Position numbers and translations under genes: made by a program. 64,000 nt of DNA from JAJDTQ01 sp963422385 (lineage in GTDB: Bacteria > Desulfobacterota > Binatia > UBA9968 > JAJDTQ01), in contig OY729432.1 in NCBI GenBank assembly GCA_963422385.1, positions 310,001 to 374,000 on the forward strand, read 5' to 3'. The notes beneath the pieces were generated by a model. That model searched no databases. It saw only the letters and a program-made list of their open reading frames with translations, and was not told the origin of the DNA. Positions 25,400 through 33,772 of the stretch are shown here, in pieces. The stretch's first letter is position 1. Each line of letters begins with the position of its first letter.

Positions 25400-26881
25400 C
25401 TAACAGGTCTGCGCCAAGATAGTCTCCATGGTTTCCTTTGCCGTGCGCGGCGACCGTGACGTCAATGCCAAGGTCCGGAAAATCTTTCGGTAAATTGCAG
25501 CGTCCGACGCCGGAATCCCTCTGAACGGCGGGCAATCACGTGGAACTCGAAAGTTGTTCAGCTTCGTCTCCAAAGCGGCGAGTCTTTCTCTTTGCGGAGC
25601 AGCATGACCGTTCAATGAACCTGTGTCCCTTTGGACGCTGTGGATACGTTCCAACGACCTTGCGACCAACCCGGCAGCGTCGTCAGAAAAGAGATAACCG
25701 GATACTGCAAGATCGTAGGCTTCCTCTGCTTCACATAGTGTGGATAGAACCTTTCGCTGGTTGTTGCGTGTCGTTGACGCCTTCCTGCATCGAGCCACTA
25801 TGTTGCGCACCACGGCACCCAAATGGTTTTCGAGGTTTCGGATGTGTGGACCCGGCTCGAAGTAGTCACGCCTTCCGTTGGGGACAATACGCGGGTCCGT
25901 AACGTGGAACTCACCAACGCACCACCTGTTGAATCGTTCCTCTGGAAACAGGAGGTCGAAGACGGTCTCATCGCCGATCTGAATATTTCCCGCGCGCGCC
26001 CGGATGCCTCGAATCCCTGTCTCCTTTGGAATCGCTCCGAGGTAGGATGAATGAGCGACCCAGCCCTCCGCGGCATTCCCGTTTCCGTCCACAGAAGGGA
26101 CGTGGAACTCTTCGAATTCGGTAAAGTGATCCTCTCGGTCCCCCAAAAACCGAATCGTCCCGCCGAATCGGCGTGTCACGGGTGTGGAGTCGCCGTCAAG
26201 AACGACATTCAGAACCAACGGCGCGTTGTCTTCTTCGAATAGGCCGTCTATTTCGGAAACGAACGAGAAAGTCGGATCAATGGGGACGGGACAAACTTCG
26301 CCGATATAGTTCCGGACGACTTCCCGGTTGAGTATCAGTCCTGCCGCGTGCCGTGCGACGCCATTTACCTCGACTTCGAAGAAATGTGACGGGTATTCCC
26401 GCCCAAGCAATGTCGTGACGCTGACACATTCCCGAATCGCGCGTTCCGTCGGCCCGGTTGCGACGATACGATTGCGCACTTTGGTGCCGTCCCAGACGAT
26501 GCGAGTGACTGGCTGGTCAATCCGGGCACGGGTAAGGAACGTCACGGAGTCGGCGAAAGCCAGCCCCGACAAGCGTCCGACCCCGCGAAACCCCCTGTGA
26601 ATTCTCCGTCTTTTTTGGCTCAGAGCAATCGGGAGCAACGCGCGAACCGCAGCTTCGTGCGGCAGGCCCGGCCCGTTGTCTCGAATCCTAATTGCCAGCC
26701 GGGATGGGTCGATTTCGATCTGGACCTCGCCGTCTTCAACGTTTCCGGCCGTGGAGATTGCGTCCGCCGCGTTCTGAAGATACTCGCGATAGATGGCCAG
26801 CGGATTGTCGTACATGCCGACGGTGATGAGGCCCAAGATATCGCTGCCCACCAGCAACTCCGGCGTGCCCGCGTCCGTCAT
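25400..26881 (-). CDS. GHKL (Hsp90/MutL-like) ATPase, second copy
   Basis: A 493-residue protein with a Bergerat-fold ATPase: N-box IYREYLQNAADAI, G1 IRDNGPGLP, and G2 GFRGVGRLSGLAF. A middle region follows, then the conserved block RWCVGEFHVTDPRIVPNGR and a helical tail. It shares this whole layout with the 525-residue protein at 28551-30128, so the two are paralogues. Family members use ATP to clamp or remodel partners. It is last in the tight NurA-HerA-GHKL-radical SAM-GHKL operon, 21 bp after the radical SAM gene. Another frame over 25400-25535 looks coding-like, but the tail seen here aligns with its paralogue. Confidence 0.8.
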   Translation of the reverse strand: MTDAGTPELLVGSDILGLITVGMYDNPLAIYREYLQNAADAISTAGNVEDGEVQIEIDPSRLAIRIRDNGPGLPHEAAVRALLPIALSQKRRRIHRGFRGVGRLSGLAFADSVTFLTRARIDQPVTRIVWDGTKVRNRIVATGPTERAIRECVSVTTLLGREYPSHFFEVEVNGVARHAAGLILNREVVRNYIGEVCPVPIDPTFSFVSEIDGLFEEDNAPLVLNVVLDGDSTPVTRRFGGTIRFLGDREDHFTEFEEFHVPSVDGNGNAAEGWVAHSSYLGAIPKETGIRGIRARAGNIQIGDETVFDLLFPEERFNRWCVGEFHVTDPRIVPNGRRDYFEPGPHIRNLENHLGAVVRNIVARCRKASTTRNNQRKVLSTLCEAEEAYDLAVSGYLFSDDAAGLVARSLERIHSVQRDTGSLNGHAAPQRERLAALETKLNNFRVPRDCPPFRGIPASDAAIYRKIFRTLALTSRSPRTAKETMETILAQTC

Positions 26882-26902
26882 ATCGTTCTCCTGGATGAAC
26901 GC

Positions 26903-28546
26903 TCAATGCGCCGCCTTGGAGCGAGGTTCGGCGTCCCGCCCGGCTGCATCGTCGTGGTCGAACAAGCCTGCGTCCTCAACGACTTCATCGTCTTCGGGCA
27001 TGACCGGATCCGGGTTGAAGGGGGAAAATAACGGCAGGAGTCGGCTCCCTTCCCTCTCCGCGAGATCCTTGAGGTCCAACGTGTGGAATTGCAGCACCTG
27101 TCGGAGAGGCCGGTCGACAGTAGGGTCGCTCGTCAACCGCTGATAGTGTTCCCGTCGGATTCCCTGCATTTCCGCCGGTCCGGCGAGAAGATAGATCAAT
27201 TCCGTTTCCTGGCTTTCCGAGAGGCGTCGGCGCAACCCCTGATACTCATCCATCGCGCCCTTTCCACTGCCGTGCTCGAAATACTCGCGGTGAAAAATGA
27301 ACGCGTGGGGAAGGCTCAGAAGACGCTCGAACTCCCGCTTGTCCTCTCCGTAGGCTCGCATGAAAAAGGAAGGATTGCCGCTGACGATACCATGGGTCGC
27401 CTGAAGCATGATCTGGAACGAACGCAGGTAGTAACGGTTCCAGTGCTTGCCGACATGAGAACGGTCCTTCAAGGTCACGGGCTGATACCGCATTGGGAAG
27501 GACCAGATACGGATTCCCAATTCCGCGTTCAGGGCGATGTTGAGATGCATCCGCTCATAGAGGTCTGCCGGAGTATCCATGAAGTTGTAGAGCATGTAAT
27601 TCGACAACGAAGTAATCAGGTTGTTGGCCGCCATGCGAATCGAAGCCTCATAGACCCGGCGAACGCCTAGGTGATCGAAGGCAATGCGGAGCGGACTGAT
27701 GCAGATGGTGGCCAACTCCCGCAGAAACATCGGGGATTTGGCAAGAATGCGGGCATCCACGCCCTGATTGAAATCGACCCGGCGTTTGACCGGCGACTTG
27801 CCGTTGCGTTCAAGTCTCGCGCCTTTCGTGAACCCCAGGTCGCGGATTTCAGCGATCACGTCCTGATAACGCGCGGAAGCGGTAATGTTGTTGTCCATCA
27901 ACACGAGGTCCTTCTTCGGCCCGTGCATCTGGTCTACTCCGTTGACGAGCGCGGAAAGCGGAGGCATCTCCCGCTGCGCGCCTTCCAGCTTGGGAACGCC
28001 GCAAAACGCGCATTTCCGCACACAGCCGCGCGAGGCATAACCGAAGTAGGCATCATGGACCGGATAATGATAGTCGATCTGGTCGAGGATACCGTAGTCC
28101 GGCACCAGTTCTTCTATCGACAGTCCGGTGATGTCGTCGGCCCCGAAGTCGCACGCATCCTCCGACAACCTAAGCGCCATCGCGGGCGGTCCATCGAGCA
28201 GACCCTTGATGAAACGGACTCCGGCCCACCGCGGTTCCTTGACGAACTCGTCGTGCATGAGCGAGGCCGCAATTCCGCCGACAAATACCCGCTCCGATTG
28301 ATTGCCCGCAGCCAGGATGGCGAAATCGATGGCCGCAGCCGTGCGCGCCCATTCAAAGCTGAACAATGTCGCCACATAGACCCGGTCCCACGTTTCAAGC
28401 AGTACATCCCTAGCCTCGCCCTTGACGAAACGGACCCGGTCTCCGCGTCCTCGCGGCCCGTGGTACGCGGCCAGCTTCATCAAGCCGAGAGGTGGATACT
28501 TGTTAGGATACCCCGGCTCTACGAGAAGTATTCGCTTTCCCGGCAT
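26903..28546 (-). CDS. Radical SAM protein, B12-binding type
   Basis: A 547-residue protein. The N-terminus KRILLVEPGYPNKYPPLGL resembles the cobalamin-binding domain found ahead of many radical SAM domains. The cluster motif is CVRKCAFC with C175, C179 and C182 (CxxxCxxC). VLMDNNITAS and FNQGVDARIL follow in the barrel. The C-terminal part is unassigned and ends in an acidic tail. It would bind a 4Fe-4S cluster and cleave S-adenosylmethionine to modify an unknown target. It starts 4 nt after the first GHKL gene, so it is a genuine member of the operon. The B12 domain is inferred from sequence pattern only. Confidence 0.82.
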   Translation of the reverse strand: MPGKRILLVEPGYPNKYPPLGLMKLAAYHGPRGRGDRVRFVKGEARDVLLETWDRVYVATLFSFEWARTAAAIDFAILAAGNQSERVFVGGIAASLMHDEFVKEPRWAGVRFIKGLLDGPPAMALRLSEDACDFGADDITGLSIEELVPDYGILDQIDYHYPVHDAYFGYASRGCVRKCAFCGVPKLEGAQREMPPLSALVNGVDQMHGPKKDLVLMDNNITASARYQDVIAEIRDLGFTKGARLERNGKSPVKRRVDFNQGVDARILAKSPMFLRELATICISPLRIAFDHLGVRRVYEASIRMAANNLITSLSNYMLYNFMDTPADLYERMHLNIALNAELGIRIWSFPMRYQPVTLKDRSHVGKHWNRYYLRSFQIMLQATHGIVSGNPSFFMRAYGEDKREFERLLSLPHAFIFHREYFEHGSGKGAMDEYQGLRRRLSESQETELIYLLAGPAEMQGIRREHYQRLTSDPTVDRPLRQVLQFHTLDLKDLAEREGSRLLPLFSPFNPDPVMPEDDEVVEDAGLFDHDDAAGRDAEPRSKAAH

Positions 28547-28550
28547 GAGC

Positions 28551-30128
28551 CTAAGTGTTTCCCTTTCCCGGTTTCAGCGCCGTGTAGACTTTCGCCTGAA
28601 TCGCGTTGAACTGCTTTTCGTTGAGCTCGCTCTTGAGCACTTCAAAGACGGTGCGCACGGCCTTGCGAGCCTGCCTGTCCAAGTGCGCCAAGGCGTCGTC
28701 CGTACCCGTTTTGCGAACGGCCCTGACTCTGTTCACAACCTGTCCCAGTTGCCTACGCTTCTCCTCCAGCGCCGCCCTTTCGCCTTCCGTCCGTTTCTTC
28801 AGCTTGGCTTGATCATCAAGTTTTTCGGACCATTTCTCCAGTTTCTCGATCGTGTCTTGTTTTTCTTCCTGAGAAACAAATCCCTTCTTGATGGCTTGGT
28901 TAGCCTCCTCAATCTGTTTCTCGGTGCCCTTGCTCAAAACCTTGAAGGATGTATTGCGCTGCCTCGATTCCTCCCGGATCGCCTGCTCAAGCGATTTGGC
29001 TTCTTCTCGGAGCCTCGCCTTCATCTGGTCCCATACCTTTGACTGTTCGAAATCGTCACGTTGGGCGTTCGGCGTGAGCGAAAGATCGGTGATGTAAATT
29101 TCTCCGAAACACCAACGAGCGAGGCTCGGCGTGCGGAAGAGATTTCGGACGATGCCATCGTCGCCGACCGCGATGTTATGCATGCGAATTCGGAGACCGG
29201 CATATGGGATCTTGGCCAAGGCGCCCTGCCGTTCGTGAACGGCGAGCCATCCCCACCAGCCGTCACCTTTCGTCCCATTCTGCGGCAGGGCGTCGATACC
29301 GGTAATCTCGACGGTTCGAGGTTTTTTGTGCAGCGCGTTGGTGGTCCGGAATGTGTCCTTGAAGGGACGCCGTACATCGTGCAGAACGTTGTCTTCGCTG
29401 TCGCAAATGAGGATTTGAACGTGTTCCAACGAAGATGGACTGCCTGCCGCAGCAGCCAAAGAACGGATTTTCCCGTCAAATGACCATGCCTGTGGGTCAT
29501 GTGCTACGGGGGCGTTCGCAGCAAGGTAATCACCCAGAAGGCGCTGGTCCAAGAAATGGCTGTCAGCGGCTATTCCTTCCAGAGTGACTTCCAGATAATG
29601 GCTCTTGTCGTCGGCTGCTCCACTTTCCTCAATATGGGAGTTTTTCGCTATCGCCTCGACGATGGTAGCGGGTTTCTGGCCCCGCCGCGTCAACTGGTTG
29701 ATGCCATGGGCGTCGAACTCGACGACGCATTTCCTACCATCTCCTTGGGAGGTCTCGAAGCGGATCTCCCTGCAATAGCTGATACCAGCCATGCGACCGA
29801 TACCTCGAAAGCCCGCGTTCTGAACCGACCCCTCTTCCGACCGCGCCTTGTCGGAATTTCCGATGTCCAGGAGACATACCACCGCCGCTTCCGGACTGAG
29901 TCCTGTTCCGTTATCACGGATGCTCAACTTCCGTGCCTGCTCGTCGATCTTCAGTCGGATTTGCCCCTCATTGTCCGAGAGAGGCCCGTCGCGGCGTGCC
30001 TTGCGAATACTGTCATAGGCATTCTGGATGTACTCCCGAATGCTGTGAAACGGTTGGCTGTACATCCCTCGCGTGATGGTATCGAGAAGATGAACACCGA
30101 GTGTTGGATTTCGGTTGTTCGTCGCCAT
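28551..30128 (-). CDS. GHKL (Hsp90/MutL-like) ATPase, first copy
   Basis: A 525-residue protein. Bergerat-fold motifs: N-box SIREYIQNAYDSI, G1 IRDNGTGLS, G2 GFRGIGRMAGISY. Then GWLAVHERQG and RWCFGEIYITDLSLTPNAQR, shared with the second GHKL protein. About residues 370-470 form a charged coiled coil (KQIEEANQAI ... ALEEKRRQLGQ) that the paralogue lacks in this length. It lies 3 nt after the HerA-like gene and 4 nt before the radical SAM gene. The coiled coil suggests dimerisation or bridging. The DNA encoding it is AT-richer than the flanks. Confidence 0.82.
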   Translation of the reverse strand: MATNNRNPTLGVHLLDTITRGMYSQPFHSIREYIQNAYDSIRKARRDGPLSDNEGQIRLKIDEQARKLSIRDNGTGLSPEAAVVCLLDIGNSDKARSEEGSVQNAGFRGIGRMAGISYCREIRFETSQGDGRKCVVEFDAHGINQLTRRGQKPATIVEAIAKNSHIEESGAADDKSHYLEVTLEGIAADSHFLDQRLLGDYLAANAPVAHDPQAWSFDGKIRSLAAAAGSPSSLEHVQILICDSEDNVLHDVRRPFKDTFRTTNALHKKPRTVEITGIDALPQNGTKGDGWWGWLAVHERQGALAKIPYAGLRIRMHNIAVGDDGIVRNLFRTPSLARWCFGEIYITDLSLTPNAQRDDFEQSKVWDQMKARLREEAKSLEQAIREESRQRNTSFKVLSKGTEKQIEEANQAIKKGFVSQEEKQDTIEKLEKWSEKLDDQAKLKKRTEGERAALEEKRRQLGQVVNRVRAVRKTGTDDALAHLDRQARKAVRTVFEVLKSELNEKQFNAIQAKVYTALKPGKGNT

Positions 30129-30131
30129 TGT

Positions 30132-31829
30132 CTAGCCTTGACGATACGCGTTGCGTGGGAAACGAAGTTTCAGGGTGCCGGAGCTGAATCGGGTGTGACT
30201 CACTATCAGCTCGCCCTTTCTCAGAAACGGCACACGCTTGCTCTGGCTTCCGGGCAGCTCCTTGATCTCAGGGTCCCGTGTAGCCTCGACGGCAGTGGTG
30301 CGCCCGAACACTTGTGTGCTGGAATTGCCAGTAACCTGGTTGTCCACGCCAGTGCGGAATTGCTCAGCGCCAAAAAGAATGATGCCTTCCGACCGCCCTC
30401 GCTCGCTTATCTCGCGGAGATGGCGCGTGATGGATCGCGACTGGCCATGTCGTGGAGCAAATTTGTTCAACTCGTCAGCGAAGAGGATGACTGTGCCAAG
30501 CGCCGGCAGGCTGTTGTCTTCGCTGTCCTCCTCGTCAACGGCACTGTTGCCGATTTTGGGGCGGCGGACGAGATCGATGATATCGCCGACGACAAAGCTC
30601 TGGAGATAGTCAGGCAGTTGCGCGATGTCGATAACTACGACATGCCCCGGGTTGAGATGGTTCAATGTCTCACTGAGTGGCACCTGCCGTTTCTTGTCGG
30701 CATCGACACTCTTCTCGACGAACACGGAGTTCTTGGTACGCTGTAGAAAGAGTCGGGAGAAACGCCGCCAGGACACCACGGGTATTTTCGGGTCAGGGGT
30801 TTTATCGGCCCAGCCCCGTATCTGTCGACGGAAGGTGACCCAGGAAGAATCCATGTTGATCTTGTCGATGCAGTAGTCCGCGCAGCTAACGAGGGTGTCC
30901 CGTGGATCGTCTATATCTTCGACGAGAAGCCGGAGGCGGTCCAAGGCAGCCTCGACATTGTAGTAATAGCGGTAAGCAATTCCGGCGTTGATGTTCTGTT
31001 CGACCATTTCAGGGTCGAGTTTCGTCTGCGCGTGGGCACCGGACTCGGCGTATGGATAGAAGTAGGTAACATTTCTCAGTGGAGCGGCTGTGAGTCCACA
31101 TTTATCCCAATCCGACCGAGTATTTCCCTCGTCCAGATCCAGGGCTTCTTCATGGAGTCGTAGGAGGTCCCCGCCCTTGACGTTTAGGATTACGAATGCG
31201 GCGCCGTCTTCTTCAGCAGCAGTCCATTGAGTCTCCTGCTTCTGCTGGGTCGCCGTGAGCAGGAACATCGCGTAAGAGGTCTTGGTGGCCAAGCCGGAAA
31301 TGCCCGAGATGTTCAGGTGAGCACCCTCCGGACCGATCAGATAGTCGGCATCCATATCGACGCGGATCGTCAAAGAGCTCTGACTCGGCCCGGACATGGT
31401 GATGTATCCCGCGGGCGTTGACCGTTCGTAATCCGTTATGCCGAGTGCTTGCCTGACCCCTTCTTCGTCCGGCCAATGAACGCGGGACCCATGGGGAATT
31501 GGCATCTCGATGTCATGCGTGTTGAACAGCACCGCGGCATCCGCGTAGGTTGCGACCACGCGCGACATGCGCAGTGCAATCTGCGAATTGCCGAAATCGG
31601 CGGAAACGAAGCCACTGAGCGGACTCGGCTCGTCGGATACCTGGTGGATCTCGTGGATGATCGCGTAGAACTCCCCGATGTCCATGTCGGTGTTCTCGGG
31701 CGCTGTCAGACGGACGAAATCGAACGGCTTCAGTTCGACATTCGGCTCAAGCCAGAACCGGACCTGTCCGGTTGTCGTCGGGTTTCGTTCAGTTGCGACT
31801 ACACGTCCTATGGGGGCGTCACGGTTCAC
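30132..31829 (-). CDS. HerA-like hexameric ATPase (DNA translocase)
   Basis: A 565-residue protein. The N-terminal IGRVVATERNPTTTGQVRFWL is a HAS-barrel-like domain. Walker A is GISGLATKTS (176-185), Walker B GTVILFADELNKFAP (445-459, D452/E453), followed by LREISERGRSEGI (471-483), where HerA/FtsK ATPases keep the arginine finger, and a C-terminal TRFSSGTLKLRFP strand. HerA ATPases assemble as hexamers and drive NurA nucleases in DNA end processing, and related ones power anti-phage systems. GTG 31829 follows GGAG. It comes 51 bp after the NurA-like gene. Confidence 0.85.
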   Translation of the reverse strand: MNRDAPIGRVVATERNPTTTGQVRFWLEPNVELKPFDFVRLTAPENTDMDIGEFYAIIHEIHQVSDEPSPLSGFVSADFGNSQIALRMSRVVATYADAAVLFNTHDIEMPIPHGSRVHWPDEEGVRQALGITDYERSTPAGYITMSGPSQSSLTIRVDMDADYLIGPEGAHLNISGISGLATKTSYAMFLLTATQQKQETQWTAAEEDGAAFVILNVKGGDLLRLHEEALDLDEGNTRSDWDKCGLTAAPLRNVTYFYPYAESGAHAQTKLDPEMVEQNINAGIAYRYYYNVEAALDRLRLLVEDIDDPRDTLVSCADYCIDKINMDSSWVTFRRQIRGWADKTPDPKIPVVSWRRFSRLFLQRTKNSVFVEKSVDADKKRQVPLSETLNHLNPGHVVVIDIAQLPDYLQSFVVGDIIDLVRRPKIGNSAVDEEDSEDNSLPALGTVILFADELNKFAPRHGQSRSITRHLREISERGRSEGIILFGAEQFRTGVDNQVTGNSSTQVFGRTTAVEATRDPEIKELPGSQSKRVPFLRKGELIVSHTRFSSGTLKLRFPRNAYRQG

Positions 31830-31880
31830 CGGCGTCTCCGATTGTGTTGGTTAGGTTTGTTCATGTCAGGCATCAGGGGT

Positions 31881-32963
31881 TCAAAGGCAGGCCCTGATAG
31901 TCCAGTCACTACGGAAGCGCGTCTTGATATAATTCTCGGTCACGTGGATCGGATACAGATGGCTGGCCCATCGCGAGTCGGTCCATGGCGTCGTTGGATG
32001 CCGCAACGCCAATACATTCCTTGAGATGAGGCTGCACCGGTTCGTGTCGAGCACCGGCTCCACACCCGTCGCAGCATCGGGGAAAACCTCGATCTTAACG
32101 ACGCCATCGGTGCTGGTGAGGCTTGTGTGGAATCGCGCGGAATGAAGGCGCAGATACCATGCGCCAATGGTGAGATTACGGTGCTCGATCTTACGGGCAG
32201 GGGTCCGGTGGCGATGTCTCAGGGCAGCGACGAGTGTACCCACTTCCTTGGCGGTCTGTCCCTTCCCTATGCGTTGGTTGAGATCGAAGGACTTTGCCAC
32301 ACCGACCACGTTGCGGAATGCTTCCTTGGCGCGCTCGAGGTTGTTGTAGAATTGGAGCGAACCGTCGATCATGAGAAGGGAATCCCGTGTCACTTTGCCG
32401 GAGTCAGCAAGGTTGGTGATAAGGTCAACTTCCATAGTGTGCATAGCTGATAGAACCTTCTGGCGTGCGCCGTCGATGGGGGCCTTCTGCTCTTCCAATC
32501 CATAGCACTCAAGATCGAGGTCCAGCGGCATTCGGGATGTCCGAGCGGCCTGCTTCACCAAGCGTCGAGCCTTCCGGGTGTCCTCTTCGGAGAAAGTTTC
32601 GGGGAGAAAAAGGATATTCCTGCTCTTATAGGTTTCAACGGTAATCCTGGCATGGCCGAGCTTGGTCGCGGCAACGCCGATCTGCGCGATGAAGATCGGC
32701 AGGAAGCGCTGTTTGGTGTCCACGACATGGCCAGCACTGGTCGTTCTCATGGAGCCATCGAGGAAATAACGGAAGAGCGGCTGCGCATCAGGTGGACTGT
32801 CTGACACCTCCAACTGCTCCTCTTGGGGCCGCGGTGTCTCAAAGGGTTGGTAAACGGGTCTACGGTCTTCGCGTTCACCGTCAACGTTGATCGGCGTGTC
32901 GGCCGCGTTGGGAGCGTAGCATCGGAAACCGTTATCCGTGAGGAGGTCTAGGATACCTGCCAT
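31881..32963 (-). CDS. NurA-like nuclease
   Basis: A 360-residue protein. FRYFLDGSMR (D69) and SLLMIDGSLQF (D200) are the two Asp-Gly-Ser strands of the NurA RNase H-like fold. A glutamate lies between them (E178), and the C-terminal HLYPIHVTENY (Y337, H340) matches the Tyr/His end of NurA. NurA digests DNA ends together with HerA, whose homologue is encoded 51 bp downstream. The first 60 residues are poorly conserved in appearance. ATG 32963 is 37 bp after the SDR stop and opens the operon. The nuclease call rests on motif spacing plus context. Confidence 0.72.
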   Translation of the reverse strand: MAGILDLLTDNGFRCYAPNAADTPINVDGEREDRRPVYQPFETPRPQEEQLEVSDSPPDAQPLFRYFLDGSMRTTSAGHVVDTKQRFLPIFIAQIGVAATKLGHARITVETYKSRNILFLPETFSEEDTRKARRLVKQAARTSRMPLDLDLECYGLEEQKAPIDGARQKVLSAMHTMEVDLITNLADSGKVTRDSLLMIDGSLQFYNNLERAKEAFRNVVGVAKSFDLNQRIGKGQTAKEVGTLVAALRHRHRTPARKIEHRNLTIGAWYLRLHSARFHTSLTSTDGVVKIEVFPDAATGVEPVLDTNRCSLISRNVLALRHPTTPWTDSRWASHLYPIHVTENYIKTRFRSDWTIRACL

Positions 32964-33000
32964 TGACTCACTTTATTCGAAGCGCGACGGCAGCGCAAAG

Positions 33001-33741
33001 TCAGTTCATCACCACGCCGCCGTTGACGTTGAGGGTGTACCCGGTGATGTAGGTGTTCTCGGGGCTCACGAGAAAGTAGAAGCCTTCGGCGATGTCCTCC
33101 GGCTGGCCGGTACGGCCCAAGGGTATCAACGACTTCCACGCCTCGCGTGCTTCCGGGGCGGACCGCGCCAGAACCCGCGGCGTGTCCGTGGGGCCCGGCG
33201 CCACAACGTTGACGAGGACGCCGTGGGGCGCCAGCTCCTGGGCGAGGGATTTGGTGAACCCTAGGACGCCGGCCTTGGCCGCCGAGTAGGGCGTGCGCAA
33301 GGCGCAACCCGTGAGGCCGTAATTGGATGCGGTATTGACGATGCGGCCGTGCCGTTGCTTCATCATCACCGGAGCCACCTCGCGGCAAAAGAGGAACGTG
33401 CCTTTCAGGTTGACGTCCAGAACCTCCCGCCATTCCGCCCAGGACAGGTCCTCCACGGCTTTCGTGTGGATGGTGCCGCCGGCCAGGTTGGCAAGGATGT
33501 GGACGGCTCCGAAATCCTCGCGGACGGCCGCCACCACGTCCCTGATTTCCGCTGCGCGGGTCACGTCGACGGAGTAGGCCCGGGCCTGCGCGCCCGCAGC
33601 GGCCAGCTCGCCCACGACCTTGTCGGCGCCCTCCCGGTCCGCATCGGCGACGGCGACGGCGATGCCGGCCCGGGCGAACCGCAACGCGACGCAACGGCCG
33701 ATGCCGTTGGCGCCGCCGGATATGATGGCCACGTCGCTCAA
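33001..33741 (-). CDS. Short-chain dehydrogenase/reductase (SDR)
   Basis: A 246-residue oxidoreductase. It has the cofactor motif SGGANGIG, NLAGG, the catalytic Tyr and Lys in YSAAKAG, and VNVVAPGPTDTP. The start is TTG 33741, 6 nt or so after AAGGAG; longer in-frame starts would add a non-conserved basic leader. It reduces or oxidises an alcohol/ketone using NAD(P). It lies 31 bp after the UbiD-type gene on the same strand and probably belongs to that catabolic unit. Confidence 0.9.
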   Translation of the reverse strand: MSDVAIISGGANGIGRCVALRFARAGIAVAVADADREGADKVVGELAAAGAQARAYSVDVTRAAEIRDVVAAVREDFGAVHILANLAGGTIHTKAVEDLSWAEWREVLDVNLKGTFLFCREVAPVMMKQRHGRIVNTASNYGLTGCALRTPYSAAKAGVLGFTKSLAQELAPHGVLVNVVAPGPTDTPRVLARSAPEAREAWKSLIPLGRTGQPEDIAEGFYFLVSPENTYITGYTLNVNGGVVMN

Positions 33742-33772
33742 CCGAGACTCCTTCCCTGGTCGTCGTGTCGAA

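Noticed and set aside
25098..25535. An alternative minus frame with stretches such as DVTVAAHGKGNHGDYLGAD.
   Set aside because: The competing frame's tail aligns with the tail of the paralogous GHKL protein, so this is a shadow.
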